Part shown: positions 11,360 through 24,615 of the stretch, in pieces | How the letters are laid out: each line of letters starts with the position of its first letter | How positions within the stretch are numbered: position 1 is the stretch's first letter | NCBI RefSeq assembly: GCF_002994745.2 | Contig: NC_037090.1 | Coordinates: 5,081,501 to 5,145,500 of the forward strand | DNA length: 64,000 nucleotides | Origin: Rosa chinensis | Taxonomy: Eukaryota; Streptophyta; Magnoliopsida; Rosales; Rosaceae | Direction: 5' to 3' | Translations under genes and position numbers: made by a program | The notes under the pieces: generated by a model | The model's input: the letters and a program-made list of their open reading frames with translations, nothing else | Database searches by the model: none | What the model was told of the DNA's origin: nothing

Positions 11360-13443
11360 TTCCAATTTACACTAATTTCCCACTGCCCAATTTTGAGTCA
11401 AGTTACTCCCACTTACTCCACTAACAGCATCTCCAAGTATCATTCTTAGTTATTGAGTTATGCTCCAGCATAATACCTAAATTCTAAGTTAAATTTAGGT
11501 TTTAGTTAAATTTTCTCTCATCTTACCTAAATATAGCTAGAGAATTTAATTTAGCAAAAGTTCAATTTAACTTTTGTAACTTTTGTTTAGGTATTCTGCT
11601 GGAGTATAATTTTAGCCTAAACTTAGCTAAATATTAAATTTATGGGTTATTATCACAAATGGTACCTGAACTATACCTCAATCTTATCGATGGTACCTGA
11701 ACTTCAATTTTGATCACAACCAGTACCCGAACTTTTCGATTTCATTTTAAATGGTACCTAGAGCCACCTCCGATCACTATTCCGACTAAAAACGGCATGA
11801 CAGGCGATCATAGTGATGATTTTTGATGATTTTGAGGGTTGCGAACATATATAGTGATGATTTTTTTGTAATAGACTTGCCTTGAACTTGTTTTTTCTAT
11901 TGTTGTCTTTTTAGATTTGGCTTTTTTTGCTGGAATAGTGATCGAATGTGGCCTTAGGTACCATTTAAAATGAAATCGAAAAGTTCAGGTACTAGTTGTG
12001 ATCAAAATTGAAGTTCAGGTACCATCGATAAAATAGAGGATAAGTTCATGTACCATTTGTGATAATAACCCTAAATTTATTTTGAAATAAGTAGTCTGTT
12101 TGAGATGCCCGAATAAAATTTTACTCCCATCTACCCAATTTAAACACAAGTGACATTTTTACCCCCAACCTAATTAATAACTACAAACTCCTCTCTCTCT
12201 CTCTCACACACACACGCTTCCTCTCTTTCATCGACGGCAGAGATGACACCGCTGCTAGAAGTTATCGCCGGAGCCTCGGAATCCGATTTTGGAGCGGATC
12301 GATTAGGAGTCGACGGCTGCCTTGTCAGGTTCTATTCTGGCGCGTCAATATGGAAGAAGTTGAGGTGGCTGACGATTGGAAGTCGCCAAGTTTGGTTCGA
12401 CTTGGTTTTGGTTCAAGTCCAATCTCTTGCCGGAATGGAGTTTGGGTCGAACGTCAACAACGTCTGAAGAATTTAGGTCCTTGACGTCACCGTCTGAAGA
12501 TGGTTCACGATCTGGTCTGATACATCAACGAGATTTGGATAATAGTACTCATCGTCTGGGTTCTCGGGTCTGAGTTGGACCTTTTTGATGTTTTGCACAT
12601 CTGGGTGCGAGAGAATGAAGAACTTGTTCACTAGCTAGAGATAAGATTGTCGAGTTCCTTCTTGACCTTCCATGGTGAATCAGTAGCTGTGACTCACTGA
12701 GTTAAGCAGTCTCCAAGTAAAAGCTTTCTTTCTGTGCTTTTCTTTATTGAGGTAGCTAGGAGGCACTGAAAAGTCTGAAATAGATTATGTATATGACTCT
12801 GTTTGTTTCTTTATGAACCAATGATTAGTTTCATGTTTGTATCTTCAAGTTTGAGATTTGAATTTTGTTTCAAGTTGTTTTTCCCTTAAGTTGATGATCA
12901 GAATAGCTGGATTAGCTAATTATTGGGAGGCAATAATCATTTTATTGGGGCAATACACTTATTCTTAGGGGCAATAATCATATTATTAGGGGCTACTGTG
13001 GGGCAATAATCATATTATTAGGGAACTATCATATTCTCCTGTGACCTATGAGATCTCCGACGAGTTTTTTGAGAACTATCGGCGACTTGTGACTGGATTC
13101 GGGCTACCGGCGACTGGAGTCCTGCGACTAGCGATCGAACTCCGGCTACGGTGACCGCAGTCATGCGACTGGTGATTGGAGTCCCGCGACCAGTGACCGG
13201 ACTCCTTCGGCTAGTGACCGAAATCCGGTGAGCATTGACGGGACTCCGGTCAAGTCTCCGTTGACTTCTCTCTAAGTGACCATGGGAGGGAGGGTGAAAT
13301 TGTCTCAATAAATACACAATAACAAAAAAAAAAACTTAATTGGGTATTAGGGCAAAAAATACTCTATTTGTTGGGTAAGTGAAAAATCTTATAAAATGTT
13401 TGGGTAAGTGGGGTTAATGAAGCTCAATTTGGGTAAATAATTT
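11360..13443. mobile_element. non-autonomous MULE-like element, interrupted by smaller insertions
   Basis: The right end (about 13385-13443), read in reverse, resembles the left end near 11370-11425: both share CCCAA(A/T)TTGAG and CCCCACTTAC-type words. The interior matches the better-bounded element at 46017-47292 in order: ACTCCA(C)TA word, a CTACCCAATTTAAA / TTACCCAATCTAAC word, a CT run, GC-rich ORF-like DNA, GGGGCAATAATCAT repeats, then CCGGAGTCC-type repeats. About 670 bases of unrelated DNA (11425-12110) sit after the left terminus, so this copy has been entered by other elements. No long coding frame; ends approximate and no target duplication identified. Confidence 0.55.
11644..12071. 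mobile_element. 428-bp Mutator-type MITE with 9-bp target duplication
   Basis: Long inverted termini of about 120 bases: left starts GGGTTATTATCACAAATGGT, right ends with its complement GTGATAATAACCC. A perfect 9-bp direct repeat TAAATTTAT flanks it at 11635-11643 and 12072-12080. Nine-base target duplications and long termini fit Mutator-like elements. No coding capacity. Confidence 0.85.
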
Positions 13444-15444
13444 TCCCTAAATTTAATTCCAAACTGTTAATATTTCTTTGGATCCCCAATCAAGCACATC
13501 CGAACTTGTTTGATGATAATCAAATGAATTGAAACAAAAAAACAAAATTTTTGTATGTGACAGATTATTTTTTGTCGTATTTTTTAGAGGATTTCCGACT
13601 TATAAGTTACAATAAAATAGTTTTTTTTTAGAGAGAAAGAACATTCATTAAATCACCAAAACCATACATTTGGCGGGGGGGGGGGGGGGACATAGACCAA
13701 AACCCCATGAGCCGATAGGGGCTCAACTATAACCGCAATACGCCAATTTCCAAGACTACTTAGACCAAATTTACCCGAGTTTCTCAATAAACTCTTGTAA
13801 TCAACAACATAAGAGACTACGTCCTCTTCAACATCGTGTCTCAAAAAAGCCAAGACCGCGTGCAAAGATCGCATGTCAGCATATTGACACCAAGAATAAA
13901 CCGAACATAAACCTAATCATCCCCGGGTATGACACAATAACCATGACACCACAAAATAACCCAACCCAGCTCAAGTGAGTGGGGACTTATTAACCCTAAC
14001 AAAAAAACCTTAACAAAACCTAAAACCCTAATAAAGAAAACGAACCAGCCGCATCCCTCTCCTTCCTTTCCCCAAAGCTCCGACACCAGCCTAAGAGCAA
14101 ACATAAGAAAGCCAAGAATTGCCCAGTTGATCTTCTCATCTCTAAGCCACCACCCCCCTCCACTCACCCAACCATTAACCCTTTGCCATAGGCCTGACTA
14201 CCACCAACATACCACTGTCCCCATCCATGGTCAACTAGCCATCGACACTGATCACCGCTCCACCAGCCATAGCCACCACACATCAAAATCAGAGAAGCCC
14301 AACCTTTGAATCCTTGTCTCCCCGCCCACCTTCGTGCTCCATGAACCGCCGCCGTCACCATCTGGAAGCAAAAGAGATGTCGCACGACAACACGCCCAAA
14401 GCAACTACATCCCCGCCCGACTGCAGCCACCATACTTCTACTAGGCAGAGCCGTCATCGGCGTTGGAGTGCCGCTGGACAAGGAAAATCACCGCACGAAG
14501 AAACCCAAGTTTTGACTCTGACTTTTTTGGAGCAAAACCTAATTAGGTTAATGAAACTATAGCGCTTTAGTACACGATAAAATTGTTATATTTGATAGTT
14601 ATTCAAGCAAGTCTTGCTAGATAGTAGATACATCTTTATGAAGATTGAATTGAAACATGTTTTAAATTATAGGTTTCATTTCACTCTATATGATAGCTAA
14701 ATAAAAATTACTATCACGAAGACCGGAGAGCACAACCTGCTACAAATAAAATCATCCTAACTAGTGACGGATCAAATGAAGGTTCGAGGGTCGATAAATG
14801 AAATAACTCACGAGCTACAACAGATTGGTATAGCATTTGATGTTGTACAAGTTCAGATATTTTATACTATTACATCTTCATCATAAAAATATATTTTTTT
14901 TAAAATCATTTTGGTTCAACACATCATGTGAAGCGACATTATGAGTTCACCAAGATATGTACCTTATCAATCTTCCGGTCGAATTACCGTTTTTTTGTAG
15001 TTGTCCAGTTTCAAAGTATGTACATAATTACTCTCTTTTTTGTCTTTAAAGAGTAAATTAATGTATAATTTCGCTCATTCCGAATAAAATTAAAACAAAG
15101 ATTAATGGTTAGACCCAAACCGAATCTGTGTTCAAATACTGTAAAGTACAAACCTGAAAATCCAATAAAATAAAAAAATTACCAGAAAATTAGATCTGAA
15201 GAAACCCAAAAGAGAAAAAAAGAAAGAAAAAAGAATGACTTCCAGATCGCAAGCTTATAAATAAAACCAGCCAGACCCTTAAACAATTTGTTGGTCACTC
15301 GCACTTTACCCAAATCCCAAGCCAAACACCCTCCCTTTTTCTATTATTATTAATTCAAACTCAAAAAAAAAAAAAATCCCAAATTTAATTTTTGGGAATT
15401 TTACAAACACGTTTCTCTTTCTCTCTTCCAGAACTGAGAAAGAC

Positions 15445-15475
<31 letters not shown>

Positions 15476-15479
15476 AGAA
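13444..15479. other. spacer and promoter region of the ACBP-like gene
   Basis: Outside the remnant at 13620-14565 the sequence is AT-rich without a gene. A TATA-like TATAAATAAA lies at 15256-15265, about 215 bases before the ACBP start. A GA run (about 15445-15470) ends just before the ATG and belongs to the 5' leader. Confidence 0.5.
13620..14565 (-). mobile_element. probable truncated retroelement (LINE-like) remnant
   Basis: Begins on the plus strand with a T-run (13620-13630) and has a G-run at 13675-13689, i.e. an A-tail and C-run if read in reverse. Several mid-length frames are open on both strands, none giving a recognisable domain. The poly-A-like end and GC-rich body unlike the flanking AT-rich DNA suggest a retroelement 3' piece in minus orientation. 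Family not identified. Confidence 0.35.
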
Positions 15480-16890
15480 ATGGCTAGCATGGCTCGGGCG
15501 AGCTCGGGGCTTCAGTATCCTGAGCGGTTCTACGCGGCGGCCTCCTACGCCGGCTTCGACGGATCTCCTCGCTCCTCTTCTAAAGCCGTTCGCGCCAAAT
15601 TCAACTCCGAGTCCGCTCTCATCCTCTACGCTCTCTACCAGCAGGTACTACTCCTCGATCTCATTCCCCTCGCTTCTTTTCTTCGTATTTCGTTCTGCTC
15701 CGAATGTCGATCTCAATCACAATTCATATTTTTTTCGATCGCATTTGCATTAGAAATGTCGGTACTGACTGTAATGCCATCCTAATTATGTTGAATTTGG
15801 CTTACGACTTGGTGTTGTGGTGGTTTTGACTTGTGCGGTGGATTAGTTTTAAGTTTTGATGCGCAAATATGATTTGATTATTTTGTGCTTAGTACTGTGT
15901 GTGATTTTAGGTAGATCTGGAATTTTGAAATGCAGATTGTCATATCTTGATGTTGATCTGAAATTTAGTTTGAATTCTGCTCATAAATAGTTCTATATGA
16001 ATTAGGATTTGCTTGTCGGTTCGGTGTGGCTTATTGTTTATACAAATGCAATGGCAGGCTACTGTAGGACCGTGTAACACACCAGAACCGAGTGCTTGGA
16101 ATGCAGTTGAGAAAAGCAAATGGAGCAGGTATGCTTACATAAGACGCTCTATTTCAACTCGGTCATGCCAAACAACATGTTTGTGAATCTACTTTGATTG
16201 AAATTCCCTTGTTTCATGGACTTGGTGATTAGTAGTTACTGTTTAGATGGTTGAAGTTATCAGGGAATAGCTTAGGGTATTTGGTCATTAAGTCTGGGAA
16301 CAAGAGGGTATATATGTATAGATAATCAAATACTGTAGTTTGTATAGTGATCTGTGGAATTTTGGACCATATGTAGTGCTGGATTTGGGAGGACAGTGTG
16401 TAAGATGATTATCCGTGATACAGACATAGAGAAAATGTCTGGTAAACCTGATATTCCTTGGCAAGTTCATATCATTGGCAAAAGGGAACAGATGTATTTT
16501 TTGGTAAATTATTTTGCTCAGACCTAGACTTGACCATCAGAAAGCAGCTACAGATAAATTAAATGTTGTAACTATTTCAGTACCAAAGTTTGTAGTCTCA
16601 TTTTTCTGCTCAGACCTAGGCTTGATCAACAGAAAATATACAAGAGATGGGGTAAATTTTGTAACTATTTCAGTACCAAAATTTTTATAGTCTTGTTACA
16701 GTTTAGGAATCCCCCTTGAACTGAGAAGATCAACACCCGGAAGTTTCCAAATGGAGGCCTTATATAAGGTTTGCCAACTAATATGATTTCACTTCCATGA
16801 GAAGTTCAAAATACAATATTTCTAATTATGAAACATTATTTATTAAAAGAAAAAAAAATTGTTATTGCTTATTTCTGACCCGCACCCTCC

Positions 16891-16931
<41 letters not shown>

Positions 16932-19900
16932 CCGTATCACATTGTTTTTGAGTTGTTCCTTAGGGACCTCTCTTTTGGTGAATATCAATTATAATACATT
17001 ACACTTCTGTACATATGTTAGTAAAAGACTGCTGCAATAAGCTTATAGCCTAGTTGGAGATTGTGTTCCACTATTTACTTTTATAATAGTGCATTGTATG
17101 CTTAATTTGCAGCTGGAAGAAGCTTGCGGACATGGCCTCCACTGAAGCAATGCGTCTTTTTGTGAAGATATTGGAGGTCTGTGTAATAGGACTCAGATCT
17201 ATTTACATTTTGTGGGGTTACATCTTAGGTGATCGAACCCCTGACCTATTCTAATCCTATTAGTCTATTACCCACCCTTCATCACCACTTGGGCTAAACC
17301 CAAGGGCTTTAGAGTTTTCAGATCTTTATTTTTTCTTAATGTCAGCAAGAGCTTTAACTAATATATCTTGATCTGCTTTTGAGTAGGAAGAAGATCCAGG
17401 TTGGTATTCAAGAGCATCAAACTCTGTTTCTGAGCCTGTGGTAGATGTACAAATGAATGTGAGTAATATGAAAGTTTTATACAATATCGTCTTTTCTTTC
17501 CCAGTATATTGCCAACTGGTAGTAGTAATAGGCTTGAGATATACCATATGTGCGCCTCATTCTCATTCTTCTGTATGTATGTTTTTTCGGTTGTTGCAGC
17601 AAAATTCAAAAGTTGGGCCAGTTGTTGAGAATGGGAACCCTTATCCAGAGACAAAGACAATCTCTGCTGAAAATGGGAGCATACAGGAAGCACAGGATAA
17701 AGATGTTGTCTCCGAAGGCATTGGTTCTGTTGGTGTTTACGATCAGTGGATTGCACCTCCAGTGTCTGGCCAACGTCCGAAAGCCCGATATGAGGTATTA
17801 GGACGTCAACTCATCATTTCTTGATTTTGTCCATTTCTCCACCACCTGGTTTTGAACACAAGGTTCTCAACTTTCAGCATGGAGCAGCAGTTATACAAGA
17901 CAAGATGTATATATATGGTGGAAACCACAATGGTCGTTACCTAAATGATCTCCATGTAAGCAGCTTATATTCACTTGCCACCATACATATCTGCAACCAC
18001 ATAGTAGTCTAAATAAGAGAGCTGGAGTATATTCTAGTGGTCTTTTGGGGTATCTGTTTTCTACAATTCTTGTAAATACTGATATTAGATGGTAGATTAC
18101 AGCTTGGATACAGGGGTGTCACCCTGTAGAATTTTTTATATATTATATTTCACTCATGAAGAAAAGTGACTTATGGATGTTCAAGTGTATCTAATTATTC
18201 TAAGATGTATATTCACTTTTTGTTGAAGGTCTATATTCAAACTTAATGTTCTCTATACACATTTGTATATACAGTGTCCCATTGTCACTGATTTGAATTA
18301 CAATTTAGGTTTTCGATTTAAGGAGTTGGACTTGGTCAAAGATTGAGGCCAAAGTTGGGGCTGAATCACACGACTCGCCGTCTCCAGTAACAATAAGCCC
18401 CTGTGCTGGTCATTCCTTGGTTAGTATAGACAATTTTTTATTTTTCTCAATGAATTTCAGAAACAAAGTTCTATCATAAATGCATAAACTTTTGCACAAT
18501 ATAAATCTCTTTCTACTGGATTTTCTTGCAACAACTCTAAATACCAATGGTGACATTGTGCAATCATTTCTTTGTTTCTGTAGATACCATGGGGCAATAA
18601 ACTTATCTCAATTGCTGGACATACAAAGGATCCTACTGAGTCTATTCAAGGTATGAATTATTATGTTGGTGTCCTATGATTTTGCTGGTTTAACTTTTCT
18701 TAACTAGTTTTGAATAAAACCTTTGACTAGCTTCATTCTAAGATTTCTAAGCTGTGTCCTTCTTACTATTGAATCAGTGCTTTCCCAGTAGTAAGATAAA
18801 GATCTTCATGCTGATTCAACTTCATTTCGCATCTTTTACATTGACTCATTTTTTTCATACTTCTTTTGTTTTTTGTTTTAAATAATTTATTCTTATCATG
18901 TGTTTCCTCCTGTTTTACAGTAAAGGCATTCGATCTACACACTTCTACTTGGTCGTTCTTAAAGACTTATGGGAAACCACCGGTATTTATCAGTTTTCTT
19001 GATTCTTATGTATTCCTATGGACCTAGGTATGAACTAGCACAAGTGTGTTTCTGGATTTTTTTTTCAAAACAAGTCCTTTTCTTTTTCGTTTGCAGACAT
19101 CACGCGGAGGTCAATCCGTCACCCTTATTGGAGGTAGCTTGGTGATTTTTGGTGGACAGGATGCGAAGAGAACTTTGTTAAATGATCTCCACATTCTTGA
19201 CCTAGAAACAATGACATGGGATGAGATTGATGCTGTGTAAGACATAACTGCCAACTTCATAAGCATGTGCAATGCATATATTTGGCATAATTACGAAGAC
19301 AATTTTCCGTTTCAGTTATAAATTTTAGCATGAGTTCCATTTTTTTTTTTGGAGGGGGTGTTGGTTATATAAACATATATAGTCAAGTTAATGATATCTT
19401 CTCAGAATATGTATACTCTAGTTAATTATATATGAGATGGAGTTAGCCTTGCAAAAGCTCTTAATTTTTGGGTGGTGATTCATTATATATTTGAGCTTTT
19501 TATTTCTTAAAGCTGAATTTTGACAATTTATGTGTAATGCACTTTGAGGTTAATATTTTTTCATTGTCATTCTTTCAGAGGGGTGTCCCCTTCTCCAAGG
19601 TCTGATCATGCTGCTGCTGTTCATGCTGACCGCTACCTCCTTATCTTTGGTGGGGGTTCCCATGCAACTTGCTTCAATGATCTGCATGTCCTTGATTTGC
19701 AAACTGTAAGATAACCTGTTTTATTCTAAAACTTGTCTTTTCTTGTTGTTTGACAAAATCATAATTCATGCCTTTCCTACATTTGGACCTTGTAGATGGA
19801 GTGGTCACGACCCACACAACAAGGCGAGATACCAACTCCACGGGCTGGACATGCAGGTGTGCCAGTTGGGGAAAATTGGTTCATTGTTGGTGGTGGTGAC

Positions 19901-22017
19901 AATAAGAGTGGTATGTATACAACTCTACTTCGTACCTGGTTGGTATTGGACGTGATAGGTGTTGGTAGATTTTCTTCTTACTTGAAATCCACTTTCCACA
20001 TGGGTTAGGTACTTAACTCTTCATTTTGTGTTTTTGCAGGGGTATCAGAAACCGTTGTCCTAAACATGTCTACACTAGTTTGGTCTGTTGTAACTACTGT
20101 TGAAGGGCGTATTCCTGTTGCTAGTGAGGTATCTATTTGTGGGAGTCACTCCACATTTTTCAATTTTAAATGACTTATTATATTAATGCTATGTTGATCA
20201 TTTTGCGCCCTCTTGCTAATATCTTTGCCTACACGAGGGATTTGATGCCATGTCTTTGTGGTAAATGTGATTATTTGATTTATTTCACTACCAGCAGTGA
20301 TGTAATGGAACTGCCATCTGATTGCATTCTTCTGTAGGGATTAAGTTTGGTCGTAGGTTCTTACAATGGTGAAGATGTGCTTTTATCTTTTGGAGGATAC
20401 AATGGACGTTACAATAATGAGGTGAGGAGCAATTTTCAAAATAATTTTGGCTTCTTCTGCTCTTGTTTCATTTTCCTCCTAAATTTTGATTCTTCCTGTT
20501 AGGTTAACGTTCTCAAACCAAGCCACAAGTCAAGCTTGCAATCAAAAATGGAAACTTCTGTCCCGGACAGTGTTTCTGCCGTGCATAATGCCACTACTGC
20601 TACCAGAGATGTGGAGTCCGAGTATGGAGCTGGACAAGAAGGAAAAATTAGGGAAATAGTTATGGACAACGTTGACACAGAGGCAATGGTAAGCACACAA
20701 AAGCTTGGAGAGAGTTAGCCTTTGTTTTTATTCGTAAGAAAGCAATTTTAAGAAACTTAACCATTTGGTGTGCAATATTAATTCCATCAGATGGTATGCA
20801 CAACCATGCATTTATGCTGTTGGTTAGTCAGTGCTTATTGAGTTCAATCAGGTTCAGTCTTTCACAAAAATGACAAATATCATCTAGATCCCATTGGATG
20901 TCAGAACTATTTGCATATATGGTATACTTGGTCAGGGAAACTAGTCCCCCCTCCCTCCCTTCCCTTGTCTCCTATAGGTTTGATATTGTAAAATCATTGC
21001 GGAGAGCCACTGTTCACTAAAACTTGCTTTTCACCCTCATGTTGTCAGCTAGATGTTGATTATCTTGCCAAAATTGTACATGGGTACTACTTTCTTACTC
21101 ACCCAGTAATTCCCAGAGTAGAAAAATTTGCTTGTGTTAATCTGTTTCCCTGTTTTTATATCCATTTTTATTTGGCCATTGTACTGTGCTTTTCATGTTG
21201 TTAGTTATTGCTCAATCATCTAGACTCTCCTGCAGAAATTCAGAGGCAAGAATTTCAATGAGCATCTTCTAGCAACACTCAAAGGAGATAAAGAGGAATT
21301 AGAATCATCACTCAGTAAGGAGAAGGCGCAATCTCTCCAATTAAAACAAGAGTTATCAGAAGCAGAGACTCGTAACACTGACCTATACAAGGTGGGTATA
21401 CTTTTATTTTATTTTAGCTTAGAGCAACTTTAGGTGTTTACAAGGAACAAAAAGTTCTTTAAGGTTGTGTCTGGTGTTAAATTCATGCCAAAGATATGAC
21501 AAGTTGGAAGTATCTTCACTTATCTACCTTTTGGAAGTATTTTGCTAGGGCACGGATAATTCTTGCATGTTTTTCCTCTATGAATTGCCATTGATCTTAT
21601 TGCTCTTATATAGGAGCTTCAATCTGTACGGGGACAACTTGCATCTGAGCAGTCCAGATGCTTCAAACTTGAGGTATGGCATCATGTTTTAACTGATTTT
21701 TCACCTTATGGGTCACAATATGGACAAGTATCACTTGATTATCAGTCCAACTTGATGTTCCCACCAAACAAGATTTCTTACAACTCATGTTCATTTACTG
21801 CTAATAACTGTTTGAACCTTTAAACCTACAGGTTGAACTAGCAGAACTACGACAGAAGCTCCAAACAATGGAGGCATTGCAGAAGGAACTTGAACTCCTC
21901 CAGCGGCAAAAAGCTGCATCTGAACAAGCTGCTCTGAATGCTAAAAAGCAGGGCTCAGGAGGCGTCTGGGGCTGGCTTGCCGGAACACCTGGCAGTGAAA
22001 AATCTGATGATGCCTAA
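15480..22017 (+). CDS. ACBP4: kelch-type acyl-CoA-binding protein (ACBP4/5-like)
   Basis: Eighteen exons: 15480-15644, 16058-16128, 17113-17176, 17387-17458, 17600-17794, 17878-17955, 18309-18419, 18584-18650, 18921-18982, 19097-19236, 19579-19705, 19796-19910, 20040-20128, 20338-20421, 20503-20688, 21236-21391, 21614-21673, 21832-22017. All GT-AG; total 2028 bases, 675 residues, close to the length of the Arabidopsis class. Residues about 12-105 form the ACB domain with YALYQQATVG...W..W and DPGWY; it binds long-chain acyl-CoA esters. Residues 190-480 are kelch repeats (HGAAVIQDKMYIYGG, LVIFGG, LLIFGGG, FIVGGG, LLSFGGYNGRY). Residues about 543-650 are a Leu/Glu/Gln-rich coiled coil, ending in GVWGWLAGTPGSEKSDDA. 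Class IV ACBPs are cytosolic, soluble acyl-CoA carriers with protein-binding kelch domains; no signal peptide is seen here. It sits between PPD7- and PWWP-like genes, as at At3g05410-05430. Confidence 0.95.
16890..16928. repeat. (CT)n microsatellite in ACBP intron 2
   Basis: About 19 CT units in the intron between exons 2 and 3. Confidence 0.95.
17183..17312 (-). mobile_element. tRNA-derived SINE-like insertion in ACBP intron 3
   Basis: Read on the minus strand: TAGCCCAAGTGGTGATGAAGG (A-box-like) followed by GGGTTCGATCACC (B-box). This is a pol III promoter pair in a tRNA-like order. It lies in the intron 17177-17386. No cloverleaf closes, so I call it a SINE. Ends uncertain. Confidence 0.6.
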
Positions 22018-23213
22018 TTATCTGTCAAAGCCAAACTGGATAGGGTTGTTAGATTTGGTTCTCTTTCACTTATTTTTGCTCACATATATTTGTTCTACTT
22101 AACCAAGGTCTTTGTTCTTGTGATAGAAAAATAAGACATGAGGTTCTTATTGGCGATAGCGAACCCCCTTTTTGGGGTTTTTGCATGAATACATGTACTG
22201 CCATTTCAGTTATGTAGTTTCATGTGTGTCGGTGCTGTATTCTTTTGGGTCACCAATTTTTGTTGAAGATTGTATTCAAATTTCAAAGTGAACGTATTGA
22301 GTGAAGTATAGATCACATTTATACTGTGTTGCCTTTTGAGAATATGAGAGTGACCCCCATTTTGTTATTACTCGAGTCTTTTTTGGTTAATTTGAATATT
22401 TCATTATGTGTTCGTTGTGTCAATGGTGCCTACTTGACGAAAGGGAACGAACTTTAACTTTAATTACCTATTCAAAGCATCTTATTTAGGAAGAAACATT
22501 CTAAAGCGAGGTTAAGTGTAATGTAACTAGTCTAATTGACAGCAACTATACAATGCAGCAATAAGAGGGATGCGTTATTGTTACTGTAACCATCGGAGAC
22601 AAAAAAAAAACGTCCTTAATTTGAAGCACGTACAAAAAGTTTACTGATATCGAACATGTAATTGCAATGAAAGTGATTAGCAAGTAAATTGTGTAGCTCA
22701 ACTCTAATGCAGCAGATGGTATGGACTACTTGTTATCTCTCTATTTGACGCATTGTTTTTTATGAAATTTGTATGGGCGGTCATACCATTGGTAACTTTT
22801 ACCAATCCCGATTTACATCCGGTGTTTAATCAGATGCATTTTTGCATCGAGTTAGGTCTTTATAAGGTTTATATTTTGATGCTTAGTTTGCATCTTGGAT
22901 TGTTTTCTTAAATTTTATTTGGATATAGTTTTTACATCTATCAATTGTAATCGTTATTATTTTGAATTGAATTGTCGTATTTACTAAAAATAAAAAAATA
23001 GAAAATTTGATATATATTACAAAATCAAATAAACCTCCCAAATGGCAATTAACAGCTACCGTTACAACACTGATCGGAATAGTGCTTATTAATGGATAAT
23101 TATATCCAAATAACTTAGAGATTTGGTCGATAACTACGGCAATTCGTATTTGTTTCTTCACCTTCCCACATCTGTCATTTATTTGTTTTCCTTCAACAAT
23201 TCTATAAAGTACC
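22018..23213. other. ACBP 3' UTR and spacer
   Basis: The first 300 or so bases are T-rich and likely 3' UTR. Beyond about 22450 the DNA is AT-rich with no credible gene or bounded element. Confidence 0.55.
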
Positions 23214-23221
23214 TTTCCTTC

Positions 23222-23907
23222 TAGGGATAGGGTAGGGTACCCATCGGGTATTCGACCCTAATGGGGAGAAATTTGGGGGAAATCGGGTAACGAGGATAGG
23301 GATCCCCAGTATTCGAATTCTGAAATCGGGTACGGGGTGGGGATGATATTTTGATCCTCATCCACATACCCACCAAATAAGAATTATCTAATATATATAT
23401 ATATATTATATATATTTTTGATATTATTTATAAATATATATCTATGTAAACTTCATCTTTTTGTCAATATTTAAATTCTGTCAATATATTTTTGATAATA
23501 TTCAATTCATCTTGTTCGAGTGAATGAGTAAGTTGTTAGGTTACACTAAGCAGTTGATTGTGAAATTTTTTTGTCGAATGCATACGTTTATTGTTTTTTT
23601 TTTTTAAGCGAGACTTATATTTGTTTTTATTTAATTGAAATAAAGAATTTATTTTATGTTGATATTTGATTTTAACTTCATAGTTTACAATCGATAATTA
23701 TTTGTATGAATTTATATATAATAAATTAGTAATATTGTTAACGGGGATTGAGGCGGGTACGGGGACCTAATCCTCAATGAGGACGGTGAAGGGGAATCCC
23801 CAGTTTCTTATTACGGGGATTGGGCCGGGTAAGGGGATGGGGAATGAAGTCGGGTATGAGGATGGTAATTTAATCCCCTTACCATACCCTCCCCATTGCC
23901 ATCCCTA
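23222..23907. mobile_element. 686-bp non-autonomous hAT element with 8-bp target duplication
   Basis: Starts TAGGGATAGGG and ends CCATCCCTA, an inverted terminal pair. A perfect 8-bp repeat TTTCCTTC flanks it (23214-23221 and 23908-23915), diagnostic of hAT-type insertion. Subterminal regions are rich in GGGTACGGGG and GGGATCCCC words; the middle is AT-rich. No transposase. Confidence 0.9.
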
Positions 23908-23973
23908 TTTCCTTCAATAATCTTATAACGTACCCTAACATTTCGTGTAACCCTAAAAAACCACTCTGGAGCT

Positions 23974-24004
23974 TATAAAACCCCTACTTTGAATCTTATT
24001 ACTC

Positions 24005-24041
<37 letters not shown>
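23974..24041 (+). promoter_or_regulatory. TATA-like box and CT-rich leader of the candidate small gene
   Basis: TATAAAA at 23974-23980, then a (CT)n run at about 24010-24041, then an ATG at 24097. This arrangement (TATA, CT-rich leader, ATG) is also seen at the SRC2-like and PICKLE-like genes of this window. It lies only about 65 bases downstream of the hAT element. Confidence 0.45.
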
Positions 24042-24045
<4 letters not shown>

Positions 24046-24096
24046 CTCTGGTTTTCTCGATCTGTCTTCTCTCATTCCTCTACATCAGTCTCTGTC

Positions 24097-24615
24097 ATGG
24101 AGGCCGATACAATGATAGCGATAGTGACCGATCATGATTCGTCAACAACAGCCATCTCTCTGTATAAAAAAGCTCGGCTCACTCACATTCAAGGTACAAC
24201 CTTACCGCTAATTCAACAACTGGTATCCATCGTAATATATTTTATATGTTCAAAAATTTTAATTTTGAAGCATATTTTGACATACACCTTGCCAAATTCT
24301 CCGACAAGGTAAGTGGATTTGATATAAACTTTAGTTTCTTAGCCAATCGTATCCGACATCAAGAAGAATTAACAGTTACCTTCATCAAAGAAGGTGCAGA
24401 AACGGACCAAAGAAATCAAAAGAAAAAGGTGCAGGTGATCGGAAGAATAAACCAGATAGAGAAAAATGGTCAACTAAGAGTCTAATTGCTATATAATCTT
24501 TGCAGAGTCTCATAAAGATAACAATTCTCATGCCATACTAGCACATGGGTACATAAATGTGAAGAAAGAGTACGATGTCAGTCATGTCACCTGGAGGCTT
24601 GGTGGAGGAAAATGA
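24097..24615 (+). CDS. candidate two-exon small gene, function unknown
   Basis: I do not recognise this protein. Exon 1, 24097-24193 (MEADTMIAIVTDHDSSTTA...THIQ), ends in AAG/GTACAA. Exon 2, 24506-24615, follows a pyrimidine-rich TATAATCTTTGCAG acceptor and reads ESHKDNNSHAILAHGYINV...RLGGGK-stop. The joined frame is 207 bases, 68 residues, mostly hydrophilic. A TATA-like box and CT-rich leader precede it. The last 60 or so bases of exon 1 and its donor recur in altered form at about 24950-25005. It could be a decayed copy of a longer gene; codon-level evidence is too short to decide. Confidence 0.35.
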
